From Candidatus Chlamydia corallus (GTDB lineage Bacteria > Chlamydiota > Chlamydiia > Chlamydiales > Chlamydiaceae), in the NCBI RefSeq assembly GCF_002817655.1, contig NZ_NWQK01000002.1, positions 1 through 64,000 on the forward strand: a stretch of 64,000 nt of DNA, in the 5' to 3' direction. The position numbers were made by a program, and so were the translations under genes. Within the stretch, counting starts at the first letter, position 1. Each line of letters begins with the position of its first letter. Under the pieces are notes generated by a model. It did not search any database and was not told the DNA's origin. It worked only from the letters and a program-made list of their open reading frames with translations. Of this stretch, positions 56,236-64,000 are shown in pieces.

Positions 56236-57105
56236 GTGATACACGTTTTAGATACTTATCGACCTTCTATAGAAAAGGCTATAGAAGGGGCTCTGGAAGA
56301 ATTTGGTCCTCAAGGACATCCCATTCGCTCTCCTGTAGAATATGCTTTACAAGGTGGTGGAAAGCGTTTGCGACCTTCATTAGTCTGCATGATAGCTCAA
56401 GGTTTAGGCTTAAATCATCACGTTATGGATTCTGCTTTAGCTGTAGAATTTGTCCACACATCAACTCTTATTGCCGATGATCTTCCTTGCATGGATAATG
56501 ATGATGAGCGTAGAGGACGCCCTACAGTACATAAAGCTTTCGACGAAGCGACCGCTCTACTTGCATCTTATGCGCTGATTCCTGCTGCTTATTCTCACCT
56601 TCGCTTAAATGCAAAGAAATTAAAAGAGCAGGGTTGTGATCCTAGAGAGGTAGATATTGCTTATGATATTATCGGTGATATTACAGACAAAAACATTGGA
56701 TTTTCTGGAGTCTTAGGAGGACAGTATGACGACATGTTCTTCTCAAACAAAGGTCAGGAACATGTACAATCTATTATGATCAAGAAAACAGGATCTCTAT
56801 TTGAGATTGCGTGCGTTTCTGGTTGGTTATTTGGTGGTGGGGATCCAAAATTTACACCTCTAATTACAAGTTTTTCGAGTAATTTTGGTTTGCTTTTTCA
56901 AATGAAAGATGACTTTTTAGATCTGCAAAGAGATTCCCAACAAATTGGATTAAATTACGCTCTACTATTTGGAGAAAACGCTGCTTTAGAGTTACTAGAA
57001 AGATCTAAAAGTAATTGCTTAGAATTATTAGACCGTCTCAGTGCTGGAGGATTAAAGAACAATTCTGAATTCGAAATGATTATCTCTAGTTTAGGTTCTC
57101 TTTAA
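56236..57105 (+). CDS. ispA: Polyprenyl (geranyl/farnesyl) diphosphate synthase
   Basis: 289 residues from a GTG at 56236. Conserved GGGKRLRPSL, first Asp-rich motif DDLPCMDNDDERRG, KTGSLFE, and second motif QMKDDFLDL. The sequence is typical of IspA-type trans-prenyltransferases, which join IPP to allylic diphosphates for isoprenoids such as menaquinone and undecaprenyl precursors. Product length not determined by eye. Position of CT628. Confidence 0.92.
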   Translation: MIHVLDTYRPSIEKAIEGALEEFGPQGHPIRSPVEYALQGGGKRLRPSLVCMIAQGLGLNHHVMDSALAVEFVHTSTLIADDLPCMDNDDERRGRPTVHKAFDEATALLASYALIPAAYSHLRLNAKKLKEQGCDPREVDIAYDIIGDITDKNIGFSGVLGGQYDDMFFSNKGQEHVQSIMIKKTGSLFEIACVSGWLFGGGDPKFTPLITSFSSNFGLLFQMKDDFLDLQRDSQQIGLNYALLFGENAALELLERSKSNCLELLDRLSAGGLKNNSEFEMIISSLGSL

Positions 57106-57142
57106 ATCTCTAAGTGTACTTTTAAGATAATGTTTCAGAATC

Positions 57143-57174
57143 AAAAAGGGGATGAAGATGTTATCTTCACCCCC
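57143..57174 (-). terminator. Terminator downstream of tRNA-Pro
   Basis: Minus-strand hairpin GGGG-TGAAGAT / ATCTTCA-CCCC with a small loop, followed by TTTTTG. Just past the 3' end of tRNA-Pro. Confidence 0.7.
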
Positions 57175-57183
57175 CGAGAAGGA

Positions 57184-57257
57184 TCTGGATGAGAGGATTT
57201 GAACCTCCGCCCCCTTGCACCCCATGCAAGTGCGCTACCAGGCTGCGCTACACCCAG
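57184..57257 (-). tRNA. tRNA-Pro (anticodon GGG)
   Basis: 74 bases form a cloverleaf: acceptor CTGGGTG / CATCCAG (one G-T pair), D arm GCGC...GCGC, anticodon stem CTTGC / GCAAG with loop ATGGGGT (anticodon GGG), T arm GGAGG TTCAAAT CCTCT. Discriminator A; CCA not encoded. It starts 12 bases after the stop of the small gene upstream and may be co-transcribed. Confidence 0.96.
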
Positions 57258-57269
57258 GAAAATTTATTC

Positions 57270-57524
57270 TTACAAACAAGTAATCCCCTCAAACTGGAAT
57301 TCGCATTTTTGAAATTCAGCCACTCCAATTTGAGCACATTTTTCTATAATGACCTCCATAGAATCCTCTGAAGATAGATCCGCAGAGTCTATATCCACAG
57401 CTATAGAAGCTGTAAATGAGGCTCCTCCTTTGACACCTTTTACTTTGAAGTTCACAAAAATCCCTTCCTTGGTTTTGGAAATATTTTTAAACCTAACCAA
57501 GTTATTATATATAAGATCTTTCAT
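57270..57524 (-). CDS. Small conserved chlamydial protein
   Basis: 84 residues, position of CT631. No signal peptide or membrane segment; alternating beta-like pattern (IFVNFKVKGVKGGASFTASIAVDI) followed by an acidic helix. No domain recognised. Lies directly before tRNA-Pro on the same strand. Confidence 0.7.
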   Translation of the reverse strand: MKDLIYNNLVRFKNISKTKEGIFVNFKVKGVKGGASFTASIAVDIDSADLSSEDSMEVIIEKCAQIGVAEFQKCEFQFEGITCL

Positions 57525-57643
57525 TTTATGATCTCTTCATGAAAAAAGAACAAAAATACCAGTAGAGAATGTTCCTGTAAATGCAAAGATGATGTTTTTC
57601 TATCTTATATTTTCACAATATGTAGAATTACAGATTGAAAGAC

Positions 57644-59242
57644 TTAGGTTGCTGCTTCTTTTCGCATTTCTTGATTTAACCGTCCCAAACTCTCTATGTC
57701 AGAATAATCTACAAATTTAAAAAACAATTCATACATAGGGTTCAACTTGATAACCTCTTTCACTAAACTTGTAGCTATAGCCCGGTAATTTTGATGACCC
57801 TGTGGCTGTGAGCGTAGCTCACAAAGCCATTGCAAAGCCCTTGCATTTATATGAAAAAACCAACGTATATTGTAAGCCATAGGAACTACATACTGAGCTT
57901 CTTCAGGAAATTCCTTAGCAATCTCATCATAGGTTTCATTGGCCCTCTCCATAGCTTCTCGATAAGATTTTTCCATAGGAGTATCTAGGAGCTCAACAGG
58001 GAAATTATATCCATGATGCGTAGAGAGTAACTGGCGTTCTTGAGTAAGCGTGCGATGTCTTTGTAGATCCCGGTAAGCTCCGAAATCAGCAAGTATATCA
58101 AAGCCAAATTCTACGCATTCTAAACCACGAGGAGACTTATGTCTGCGATTTTCTCTTGCAGAAACACTGCTTTCTAAAAGCTGTACAAAATCTTCATGAG
58201 GCATGCTTTTACAATAGCCTATAAGATCCGCGATAGGACGATCGGAATAAGGAAAAAGAAACCCTGCAGCTATTTTATAAATGCCATTAGGATCTCCGTA
58301 TACCAACCGAACACCTGGTGAAGAAGATGTCTCTTCACTAAATGCCGCTTGTTCTGCGAGCCCCTTTAATTGCTCTTTTAAAGCTCTTCTATACTGCATT
58401 ATTGCTTGACGATGGTGATGATGGGGCTCAGCTCGACTTACGAACGAAGGAATTACTTTCATAAGCTCTGTTAAAGATTGCTCTCCTAAACACCGAAGCT
58501 CTGAAAGATTGTGTCCCTGTAACTTGTGAATTAAATTTTGCCAGAACCTACCATTACCGAAAAATCCTAAGTTCGTCAAAGTTGCTGAAGGAAGAAGCCC
58601 TCGTATACAATCCAAAACCTTAGCCCGTAATGATGTAGCATATGCAGATGCTGGAGTTTTGGAATCTTTAGGATACAGTTTCTCAAAATATGCACGAACC
58701 TGAGGAATTAAAGCAGAATAGGTATCGAATAAAAAATCACAAGTACGCAAAAACATGTCTTTAAAGGCCGAGGTCATCAAAATAGGGTCTCGGTAATATA
58801 AATACTCCCCCCGCACCTTTTGATCAAAATAGACGTATCTTGTAGACTTTTCTAATGGGGATCCGCCGATTCGAGCATCTTCCAAAACTTTAGCAGCTAA
58901 AATAGAAACGTTTTCCATGGCTAGGTGAGCTCCGCCCAACTCTCCCACAGAATCATCTCCGAAATTATCTAGAACCCTCTGGTAAAAGTCTGCTGCCTTC
59001 TGTATATTTGTTTCGAAGTCATAGACTTCGTCACAAACTTCCCCTTCCTCTTCACCAAACAAAAATTCTTTTAACAGAAGTGCTCGCAACCCTAAAAGAG
59101 AACGAGAATATTTAGAAAATAGAGCTCCCTTAACTACTTCTGGAAGATTTTTTAAAGCAAATACATTGGATTCCAGGTCGGTAACAAAGTGTGATAGACA
59201 CCGCTTCTGTTTACAAGTAAACTCTTCTTCTTTGCCCAACAT
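57644..59242 (-). CDS. thyX: Flavin-dependent thymidylate synthase ThyX (double-length)
   Basis: 532 residues, position of CT632; ordinary ThyX has 220-270. The C-terminal half carries [14 protein letters not shown], related to the RHRxxS signature. The N-terminal half has a degenerate partner, [15 protein letters not shown], aligned with RHRxxSxNExSxRY. The protein therefore looks like two fused ThyX domains. It makes dTMP from dUMP with methylene-THF and FAD. It is transcribed away from the putative origin region. Confidence 0.9.
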   Translation of the reverse strand: MLGKEEEFTCKQKRCLSHFVTDLESNVFALKNLPEVVKGALFSKYSRSLLGLRALLLKEFLFGEEEGEVCDEVYDFETNIQKAADFYQRVLDNFGDDSVGELGGAHLAMENVSILAAKVLEDARIGGSPLEKSTRYVYFDQKVRGEYLYYRDPILMTSAFKDMFLRTCDFLFDTYSALIPQVRAYFEKLYPKDSKTPASAYATSLRAKVLDCIRGLLPSATLTNLGFFGNGRFWQNLIHKLQGHNLSELRCLGEQSLTELMKVIPSFVSRAEPHHHHRQAIMQYRRALKEQLKGLAEQAAFSEETSSSPGVRLVYGDPNGIYKIAAGFLFPYSDRPIADLIGYCKSMPHEDFVQLLESSVSARENRRHKSPRGLECVEFGFDILADFGAYRDLQRHRTLTQERQLLSTHHGYNFPVELLDTPMEKSYREAMERANETYDEIAKEFPEEAQYVVPMAYNIRWFFHINARALQWLCELRSQPQGHQNYRAIATSLVKEVIKLNPMYELFFKFVDYSDIESLGRLNQEMRKEAAT

Positions 59243-59838
59243 GAAAACCTCAAAACTGAACTGTCATCTCCCAAAAAACTTCTAATATATTCGGGTAATA
59301 TAAACTTGCTTAAGTGGGTTCCTGCTTTGATGATTGGTGTGCTATATCTCTACAGGAGAGTACGACGTACAACGTCGCTTATGACCCTAAGCATACTTTA
59401 GCCTATGGTTTTTGTAACCAAGTATCGGAGAAAAAGTTTCGTCACTAATTCCTAAAATTACGAGAGAAATTTTACATTTGTAAAACCTGTTTCATAAAAA
59501 AATGAACTAAAAAAAGACCCCCCTTCCCCCCAAATCTCAATCAGAAGAGCAGATTTTCTGTATAACTAACAAAAACCTTCACCTTTTAAAGATAATTTCT
59601 TTTGAAAAATCGATGTAGAAAAAGGGTTGATCTTGTGTTTATAAACATGCAAAATCCTCTCTTATCAACAAAATGAACAGTGTTTTGACAAGGTTTTAAA
59701 CAATAAAACCACATAAAATTCCCTCAAAAAACAAAGTTATAAACAGTTTCCACACCCCCTAAAGAAGAAGAGTATTATATGTATAAATATACCAGTATAT
59801 ATTCAGAAGCTGTGGAAATTGTTGAAAGGATTTGAGAA
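59243..59838. other. Large non-coding region upstream of hemB, candidate oriC
   Basis: 596 bases, very AT-rich, no plausible gene. DnaA-box-like 9-mers: TTATAAACA at 59639-59647 (inside the palindrome TGTTTATAAACA, 59636-59647), TTATCAACA at 59662-59670 and TTATAAACA at 59737-59745. TTTCCACA (59747-59754) and its complement TGTGGAAA (59811-59818) flank an AT-only-like stretch 59773-59803. The hemB promoter must also be here. C6-TT-C6 near 59518-59531. Confidence 0.5.
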
Positions 59839-60837
59839 ATGAGCTCGTTAACCCTAAGTAGACGTCCCAGAAGAAATCGAAAAACAGCAGCTATCAGAGA
59901 TTTATTAGCTGAAACTTACTTAAACCCACAAGATCTTATAGCTCCGTTCTTTGTGAAATGCGGCAAGAACATAAAAGAAGAGATATCAAGTCTTCCTGGA
60001 GTATTCCGATGGAGCTTAGATTTGCTGTTAAAAGAAATTGAACGCTTGTGTGACTATGGTTTAAGAGCTGTCATGCTATTTCCTATCATTCCTAGTGATC
60101 TTAAAGATGCTTATGGTTCGTATTCCTCAAATCCTAAAAACATCTTATGTCGTAGTATTCATGAAATAAAAAATGCATTTCCTCAATTGTGTTTGATTAG
60201 TGATATTGCTTTAGATCCTTATACTACACATGGTCATGATGGAATTTTCCTTAATGGAGAGGTTCTTAATGATGAGAGTGTTAGAATTTTTGGAAATATT
60301 GCAACCTTGCATGCTGAAATGGGAGCGGACATAGTAGCTCCTAGTGATATGATGGATGGAAGAATTGCCTATATTCGCTCTAAGTTAGATCAGTCGGGCT
60401 ACTCAAGGACTTCTATAATGTCTTATAGTGTGAAGTACGCTTCTTCTTTATATTCTCCTTTTCGTGATGCCCTGAGTTCTCATGTAACTTCTGGAGATAA
60501 AAAACAATATCAGATGAACCCTAAGAACGTATTAGAAGCATTACTTGAATGTTCTTTGGATGAGCAAGAGGGTGCGGATGTGTTGATGGTTAAACCTGCA
60601 GGACTCTATCTTGATGTTATCTACCGAGTTCGCCAAAATACCTGTTTGCCTTTAGCTGGGTATCAGGTAAGTGGTGAATATGCTATGATTTTATCGGCAT
60701 CTCAACAAGGATGGCTGAACAAAGAGAGTTTATTTTACGAGTCTTTGATAGGAATCAAGAGAGCAGGAGCGGATATGATCATTACCTACTCGGCTCCTTT
60801 TATTTTAGAATTACTTCATTCGGGATTTGAATTTTAG
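59839..60837 (+). CDS. hemB: Delta-aminolevulinic acid dehydratase
   Basis: 332 residues. The metal-site block [16 protein letters not shown] has Asp instead of Cys, so a magnesium-type rather than zinc-type enzyme. Schiff-base lysines lie in MSYSVKYAS and [13 protein letters not shown]. It condenses two aminolevulinates to porphobilinogen in haem synthesis. An AAAGGA ribosome site precedes the ATG. Position of CT633. Confidence 0.96.
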   Translation: MSSLTLSRRPRRNRKTAAIRDLLAETYLNPQDLIAPFFVKCGKNIKEEISSLPGVFRWSLDLLLKEIERLCDYGLRAVMLFPIIPSDLKDAYGSYSSNPKNILCRSIHEIKNAFPQLCLISDIALDPYTTHGHDGIFLNGEVLNDESVRIFGNIATLHAEMGADIVAPSDMMDGRIAYIRSKLDQSGYSRTSIMSYSVKYASSLYSPFRDALSSHVTSGDKKQYQMNPKNVLEALLECSLDEQEGADVLMVKPAGLYLDVIYRVRQNTCLPLAGYQVSGEYAMILSASQQGWLNKESLFYESLIGIKRAGADMIITYSAPFILELLHSGFEF

Positions 60838-60850
60838 GTTCTTTGAAGAA

Positions 60851-60882
60851 CAAAAAATCAATCCTAATGAGGTGTTAGGATT
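60851..60882 (-). terminator. Terminator of nqrA overlapping its stop codon
   Basis: Stem AATCCTAA / TTAGGATT with a 7-base loop at 60860-60882, followed on the minus strand by GATTTTTTG. The hairpin includes the last codons and stop of nqrA. Confidence 0.75.
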
Positions 60883-62261
60883 CCAGATTCTTTTGCATAT
60901 TCTATTAAAGCGTCCTTGACTATGGTAAGCATTTCTGTCTTAGATGGATCTATAAGAGTTGGTAGAGCAAAATCTTCACCACAAACTTCTAAAAATCCTA
61001 GTTCATTAGCTAATTCAAAATTTTTGGTAATTACAGCTTTAATCAGAGGAACTACAGGAATTTTCATTGGCATTACTTTATCGTAAATATCCGTATCTAT
61101 GATGGGACGCATTTCTCCATGAAGGTTGGTATCTGGATTGGTGTAAGTGCGCTTTTTTCTAAAAAATCCTGAGAGGTAGGTTTTTGTGAAGGTCGGTTTG
61201 TTAAACCCGATTCTTAAAAAGCTAAACAACTCACGTTTAGTTGGGTTATGTAAGACAGAGATCGAGTGGTCTCTCCATCCTAAAAAGGGTTCTTCTTCTT
61301 TTTTACACAGCCTTCCAGTTAAAGGGTCTCCACTGATTAATGTGTCGTTATCCGAGATATCTTCAAGTTTGATTAAACTAGAGAAGCTAGCTCCTTTGGT
61401 AGTAATCACGTAACGTCTTAAAGAACTTTTTAATGCGGTACCTGCAAGTGCTGTTACTTGCTGATGCAGTATTCGTCCTTTTAAGAAAAGATGGCCAATC
61501 GTAAGGACATCTTGAAATGACAAGGTGAATACCGCTTCTTTCTCATTGGTAATGGGGGCTACACTATGAATATGTATCGACGGCGATCCAGAGGGAAACG
61601 GGCCTGAAACGGTATGAAGACGAGCAATTGTGTTTAGCTCTTGAGTAGGGAGAGTTAAACGATCTCTGAAAACTATATGAGGACGGAGTCCAAAAAGTTT
61701 GGCTATAGCTCGAACTCCTACCACAAATACATAAAACCCTTCTTCTCTAGAGGAAAAGAGTGCAAGATGTTTTTCTGGGGTTGGAGTAAAGGGACGATTT
61801 TCTGCTAAATTGATGAAAATATCTCTAGGGGTTTGTGTGGGGATCGCGGGAATATCAAAGGGACGTTGTTTAATTAATGCGAACAAACCATTTTTTTTAA
61901 ATACTTCAGAAAGCTCTGAACGTGAAAGAGTTTGGAGATCATAGGTATATTCTGTAGATGTAGGACCTGGGGTTTTCTTGATTATTACATCTAAAAGAGA
62001 ACGTTTACTTCCACGTCGTATAGCAGTAACTATTCCCGAAACGTGAGAGGTAATGTATGTATTAGGGAAGTGCTTGTACTCTGCTATAGGAGATCCTGAA
62101 AGGATCTCATCTCCTTGATCTACTTTAAGTTTAAGAGGTAATGGACGGAATGGCCTTAAGTCTACGGCAACAAACTCTGGATCTATCTTGTTATAGAAAC
62201 CAGATTCTTTGGGAGATCCTTGCAAGGATAAATCTAAACCCCGAGTGACTGTAATTTTCAT
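60864..62261 (-). CDS. nqrA: Na+-translocating NADH:quinone reductase subunit A
   Basis: 465 residues. NqrA-type start ITVTRGLDLSLQGSP, DEILSGSPIAEYK, HVSGIVTAI (biotinyl-lipoyl-like) and the NqrA-specific GSPSIHIHSVAPI block. It is the quinone-side peripheral subunit of the sodium pump; subunits B-F are not in this window. Position of CT634. Confidence 0.94.
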   Translation of the reverse strand: MKITVTRGLDLSLQGSPKESGFYNKIDPEFVAVDLRPFRPLPLKLKVDQGDEILSGSPIAEYKHFPNTYITSHVSGIVTAIRRGSKRSLLDVIIKKTPGPTSTEYTYDLQTLSRSELSEVFKKNGLFALIKQRPFDIPAIPTQTPRDIFINLAENRPFTPTPEKHLALFSSREEGFYVFVVGVRAIAKLFGLRPHIVFRDRLTLPTQELNTIARLHTVSGPFPSGSPSIHIHSVAPITNEKEAVFTLSFQDVLTIGHLFLKGRILHQQVTALAGTALKSSLRRYVITTKGASFSSLIKLEDISDNDTLISGDPLTGRLCKKEEEPFLGWRDHSISVLHNPTKRELFSFLRIGFNKPTFTKTYLSGFFRKKRTYTNPDTNLHGEMRPIIDTDIYDKVMPMKIPVVPLIKAVITKNFELANELGFLEVCGEDFALPTLIDPSKTEMLTIVKDALIEYAKESGILTPH

Positions 62262-62332
62262 AAAAATCTATGAGGGAAGTCCCTTGGATGCTCTCCTTGG
62301 GTGTTTCATATCAATCGCGATTATAAGTGATT

Positions 62333-62761
62333 TTATAGAGGAATCCAGTTTTTTTTCTTATTTTTTTTGGAAGTTGAAGATTTTTGTTTGACCGGTTTTG
62401 ATTCTTTGCCAGAATGTAAATCGAGGGTAATTTCGTTTATTAAATTCTCTGTTTCTTTTCGATATTCATCGCAAGAAGAACGGACTTTTTCTAGAGCTAA
62501 CCACTCTTCTGGAGAGAAGTTATCTGGATTATTTGCAAAGACTTCCATTTGTTCTTTAGACATTCCTGTTTGTGCTAAAATTTCTTGAGCTCTCTTGTCT
62601 AATTCTTGGATTTTTTCTTGAGTTTTTGCGATTAGGTATTCGTAATCTGCATCAGCATCGGAAGACAATGAAGATCCAAAAGATGAATCAAAGTCTATAT
62701 TATAAATGGTTAAGATTTGTTTTATAGAATCTATTATTTTTTGTGCAGATTTACTATTCAT
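62333..62761 (-). CDS. Small conserved chlamydial protein, Lys-rich tail
   Basis: 142 residues from the ATG at 62761, preceded by GGTGAT; upstream Met codons have no such site. Helical, acidic middle with the segment YLIAKTQEKIQELDKRAQEIL (coiled-coil-like), then a tail KSSTSKKNKKKNW rich in Lys. No membrane segment or signal peptide. Position of CT635, 71 bases upstream of nqrA. Function unknown. Confidence 0.75.
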   Translation of the reverse strand: MNSKSAQKIIDSIKQILTIYNIDFDSSFGSSLSSDADADYEYLIAKTQEKIQELDKRAQEILAQTGMSKEQMEVFANNPDNFSPEEWLALEKVRSSCDEYRKETENLINEITLDLHSGKESKPVKQKSSTSKKNKKKNWIPL

Positions 62762-62873
62762 AACAATCACCATCATTTTAATTTATTATAAAACAAGTTT
62801 GATTATTTTGTATTGTGATATTGCTCTTTTTCATACGTAAGAGTATATTTTCAGGTTAAAAACTGGAGACATC

Positions 62874-64000
62874 GTGGACTATTTAGAAAAGTTGCAAGTC
62901 TTAATAGAAGAAGGCCAATCTGCGAACTTTTTAAGCCTTTGGGAAGAATATTGTTTTAACGATGTAGTACGGGGGCCAGAGCTTATTGAAATTCTAGAAA
63001 AGGTAAAGTCTTCTTCTTTAGCATCTTTGTTTGGAAAGATTGTCGATACCGTACTTCCTCTTTGGGAGAAAATACCTGAGGGAAAAGACAAAGACCGTGT
63101 TCTTCAATTAATTTTAGATTTGCAAACATCTAATAGCCAGGTGTTTTTTGATATAGCTTCTGACTATGTTAATAAGAAATACGGTGGAGAGGAGAACTTT
63201 AATGAGGCTTTACGTGTTGTAGGGCTTCGTGATGGGCGTGATTTTCAGTTTAGTCTTAGTCGTTTTGATTTTTTGATGCATATGCACAAGGGGAATTTTG
63301 TCTTCCATCAAGGAGGTTGGGGTGTTGGCGAGGTTATGGGAGTCTCGTTTCTTCAACAAAAGGTGTTGATAGAATTTGAGGGGATTATGAGTGCCAAGGA
63401 TATTTCTTTTGAAACGGCATTTAAAAGTTTAACTCCTTTGAATAGCGAACACTTCCTTTCACGACGGTTTGGAGATCCCGATGGGTTTGAGGCTTTTGCT
63501 AAAGAAAACCCTATTGAGGTTGTTGAAATTCTTCTTAGAGATCTTGGACCAAAGACTGCAAAAGAAATCAAAGATGAGTTGGTCGATCTTGTAATTCCTG
63601 AAGCAGATTGGAATCGATGGTGGCAATCAGCTAAAACTAAGATTAAAAAGGGTACTCAAATTGTATCACCAGACAACGCTAAAGAACCTTATGTTTTGTC
63701 TGATGCAGGGTGTTCTCATATAGGACAGTTGGAACGTAAGCTGGCACTCAGTCTTGATAATTCTGAGAAGATTTCTCTTATCTATCATTTTATTAGAGAT
63801 TTGCATAGCGAATTGAAAAATATGGAGATTCGCAAGAGTCTGATCAAGGCGTTGCAAGATCTTGATATTGATGGTGAGAATAAGTCTTTAGCTTTACAGA
63901 GAGATCTTCTTCTTTCTGAAGATTTAGGGGTTAAGGATGCTATTATAGACAAGGAATACATAACTTCCTTATCAGAAGATGATATCAGTCGGCTTCTAGA
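62874..64000 (+). CDS. greA: GreA with long N-terminal extension, 3' end cut
   Basis: GTG start at 62874 with GGAG upstream; open to the window end (at least 375 residues). The C-terminal GreA domain is beyond the edge; the call rests on position (CT636) and the known length of chlamydial GreA (about 715, versus 158 in E. coli). The visible extension is helical and acidic, with a short beta segment GNFVFHQGGWGVGEVMGVSF (140-190) that resembles a CarD/Tudor-like RNA-polymerase-binding fold. GreA rescues stalled RNA polymerase. Confidence 0.8.
   Translation, partial: MDYLEKLQVLIEEGQSANFLSLWEEYCFNDVVRGPELIEILEKVKSSSLASLFGKIVDTVLPLWEKIPEGKDKDRVLQLILDLQTSNSQVFFDIASDYVNKKYGGEENFNEALRVVGLRDGRDFQFSLSRFDFLMHMHKGNFVFHQGGWGVGEVMGVSFLQQKVLIEFEGIMSAKDISFETAFKSLTPLNSEHFLSRRFGDPDGFEAFAKENPIEVVEILLRDLGPKTAKEIKDELVDLVIPEADWNRWWQSAKTKIKKGTQIVSPDNAKEPYVLSDAGCSHIGQLERKLALSLDNSEKISLIYHFIRDLHSELKNMEIRKSLIKALQDLDIDGENKSLALQRDLLLSEDLGVKDAIIDKEYITSLSEDDISRLL

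Noticed and set aside
59518-59531. C6-TT-C6 tract as a phase-variable site
   Set aside because: Poly-C tracts vary in C. pneumoniae, but this one is not in a coding region and runs are only six long.

Overview
This window is chromosomal DNA of a Chlamydia/Chlamydophila species, most likely Chlamydia pneumoniae. Evidence: AT-rich sequence; gene content and order match my memory of C. trachomatis CT588-CT618, CT628-CT636 and CT642-CT652; chlamydial hallmarks are present (CADD inside a folate cluster, topoisomerase I with a SWIB tail, a 230-residue atypical regulator ChxR, a double-length ThyX, a Mg-type HemB, an nqrA gene and a GreA with a very long N-terminal extension). The two HAF-repeat autotransporter genes at the left edge belong to a family expanded in C. 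pneumoniae (CPn0794-0799 as I recall). CT and CPn numbers are from memory of gene order, not from a search. I see no rRNA, insertion sequence, prophage, integrase or CRISPR array.

Layout. 1-4.1 kb: two tandem HAF-repeat autotransporters on the minus strand. 4.4-11.2 kb: a membrane PP2C phosphatase (RsbU), a paralogue with a degenerate phosphatase domain, and a 984-residue protein with a papain-like motif set. 11.2-14.7 kb: succinate dehydrogenase sdhC-sdhA-sdhB (minus). 14.9-18.1 kb: TatD nuclease and DsbD. 18.3-22.7 kb: a Tol-Pal operon (tolQ-tolR-tolA-like-tolB-pal-LysM protein). 22.8-28.8 kb: a small unknown protein, peroxiredoxin with an upstream tRNA-Arg, a GroEL paralogue, a NamZ-like muramidase, RdgB and uracil-DNA glycosylase. 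28.9-32.1 kb: UvrD helicase and sigma-54. 32.1-37.4 kb: a membrane protein with an HExxH motif, topA-SWIB, dihydrouridine synthase and YggT. 37.5-41.3 kb: a GspL/PilM-like pair, a MORN-like protein and 5-formyl-THF cyclo-ligase. 41.5-48.3 kb: recA facing a minus-strand run rpoD-folB-folKP-folA-folylglutamate ligase-CADD. 48.4-54.6 kb: a PAS/coiled-coil membrane protein, S20, a putative Inc protein, a RecD-like helicase and an unknown exported protein. 54.8-59.2 kb: chxR, a GlmU-like hexapeptide protein, a prenyl synthase, tRNA-Pro, a small unknown protein and ThyX. 59.2-59.8 kb: a 596-base gap with origin-like features. 59.8-64 kb: hemB, nqrA, a small unknown protein and the 5' part of greA.

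How it fits together. The folate genes form one module: FolB, FolK-FolP, FolA and the CofE-like ligase, with CADD supplying para-aminobenzoate, the cyclo-ligase nearby, and ThyX consuming the folate product. SdhABC and NqrA feed the menaquinone pool. Tol-Pal, DsbD, NamZ and the LysM protein are envelope functions. RsbU, its degenerate partner, sigma-66, sigma-54, ChxR and GreA put much of the transcription control of a small genome into this window.

Several starts were moved from the longest reading frame using visible Shine-Dalgarno sequences (HAF gene at 4120, tatD, ahpC, recA, the ung-linked small gene, the gene before nqrA). Annotations of unknown proteins rest on motifs read by eye.
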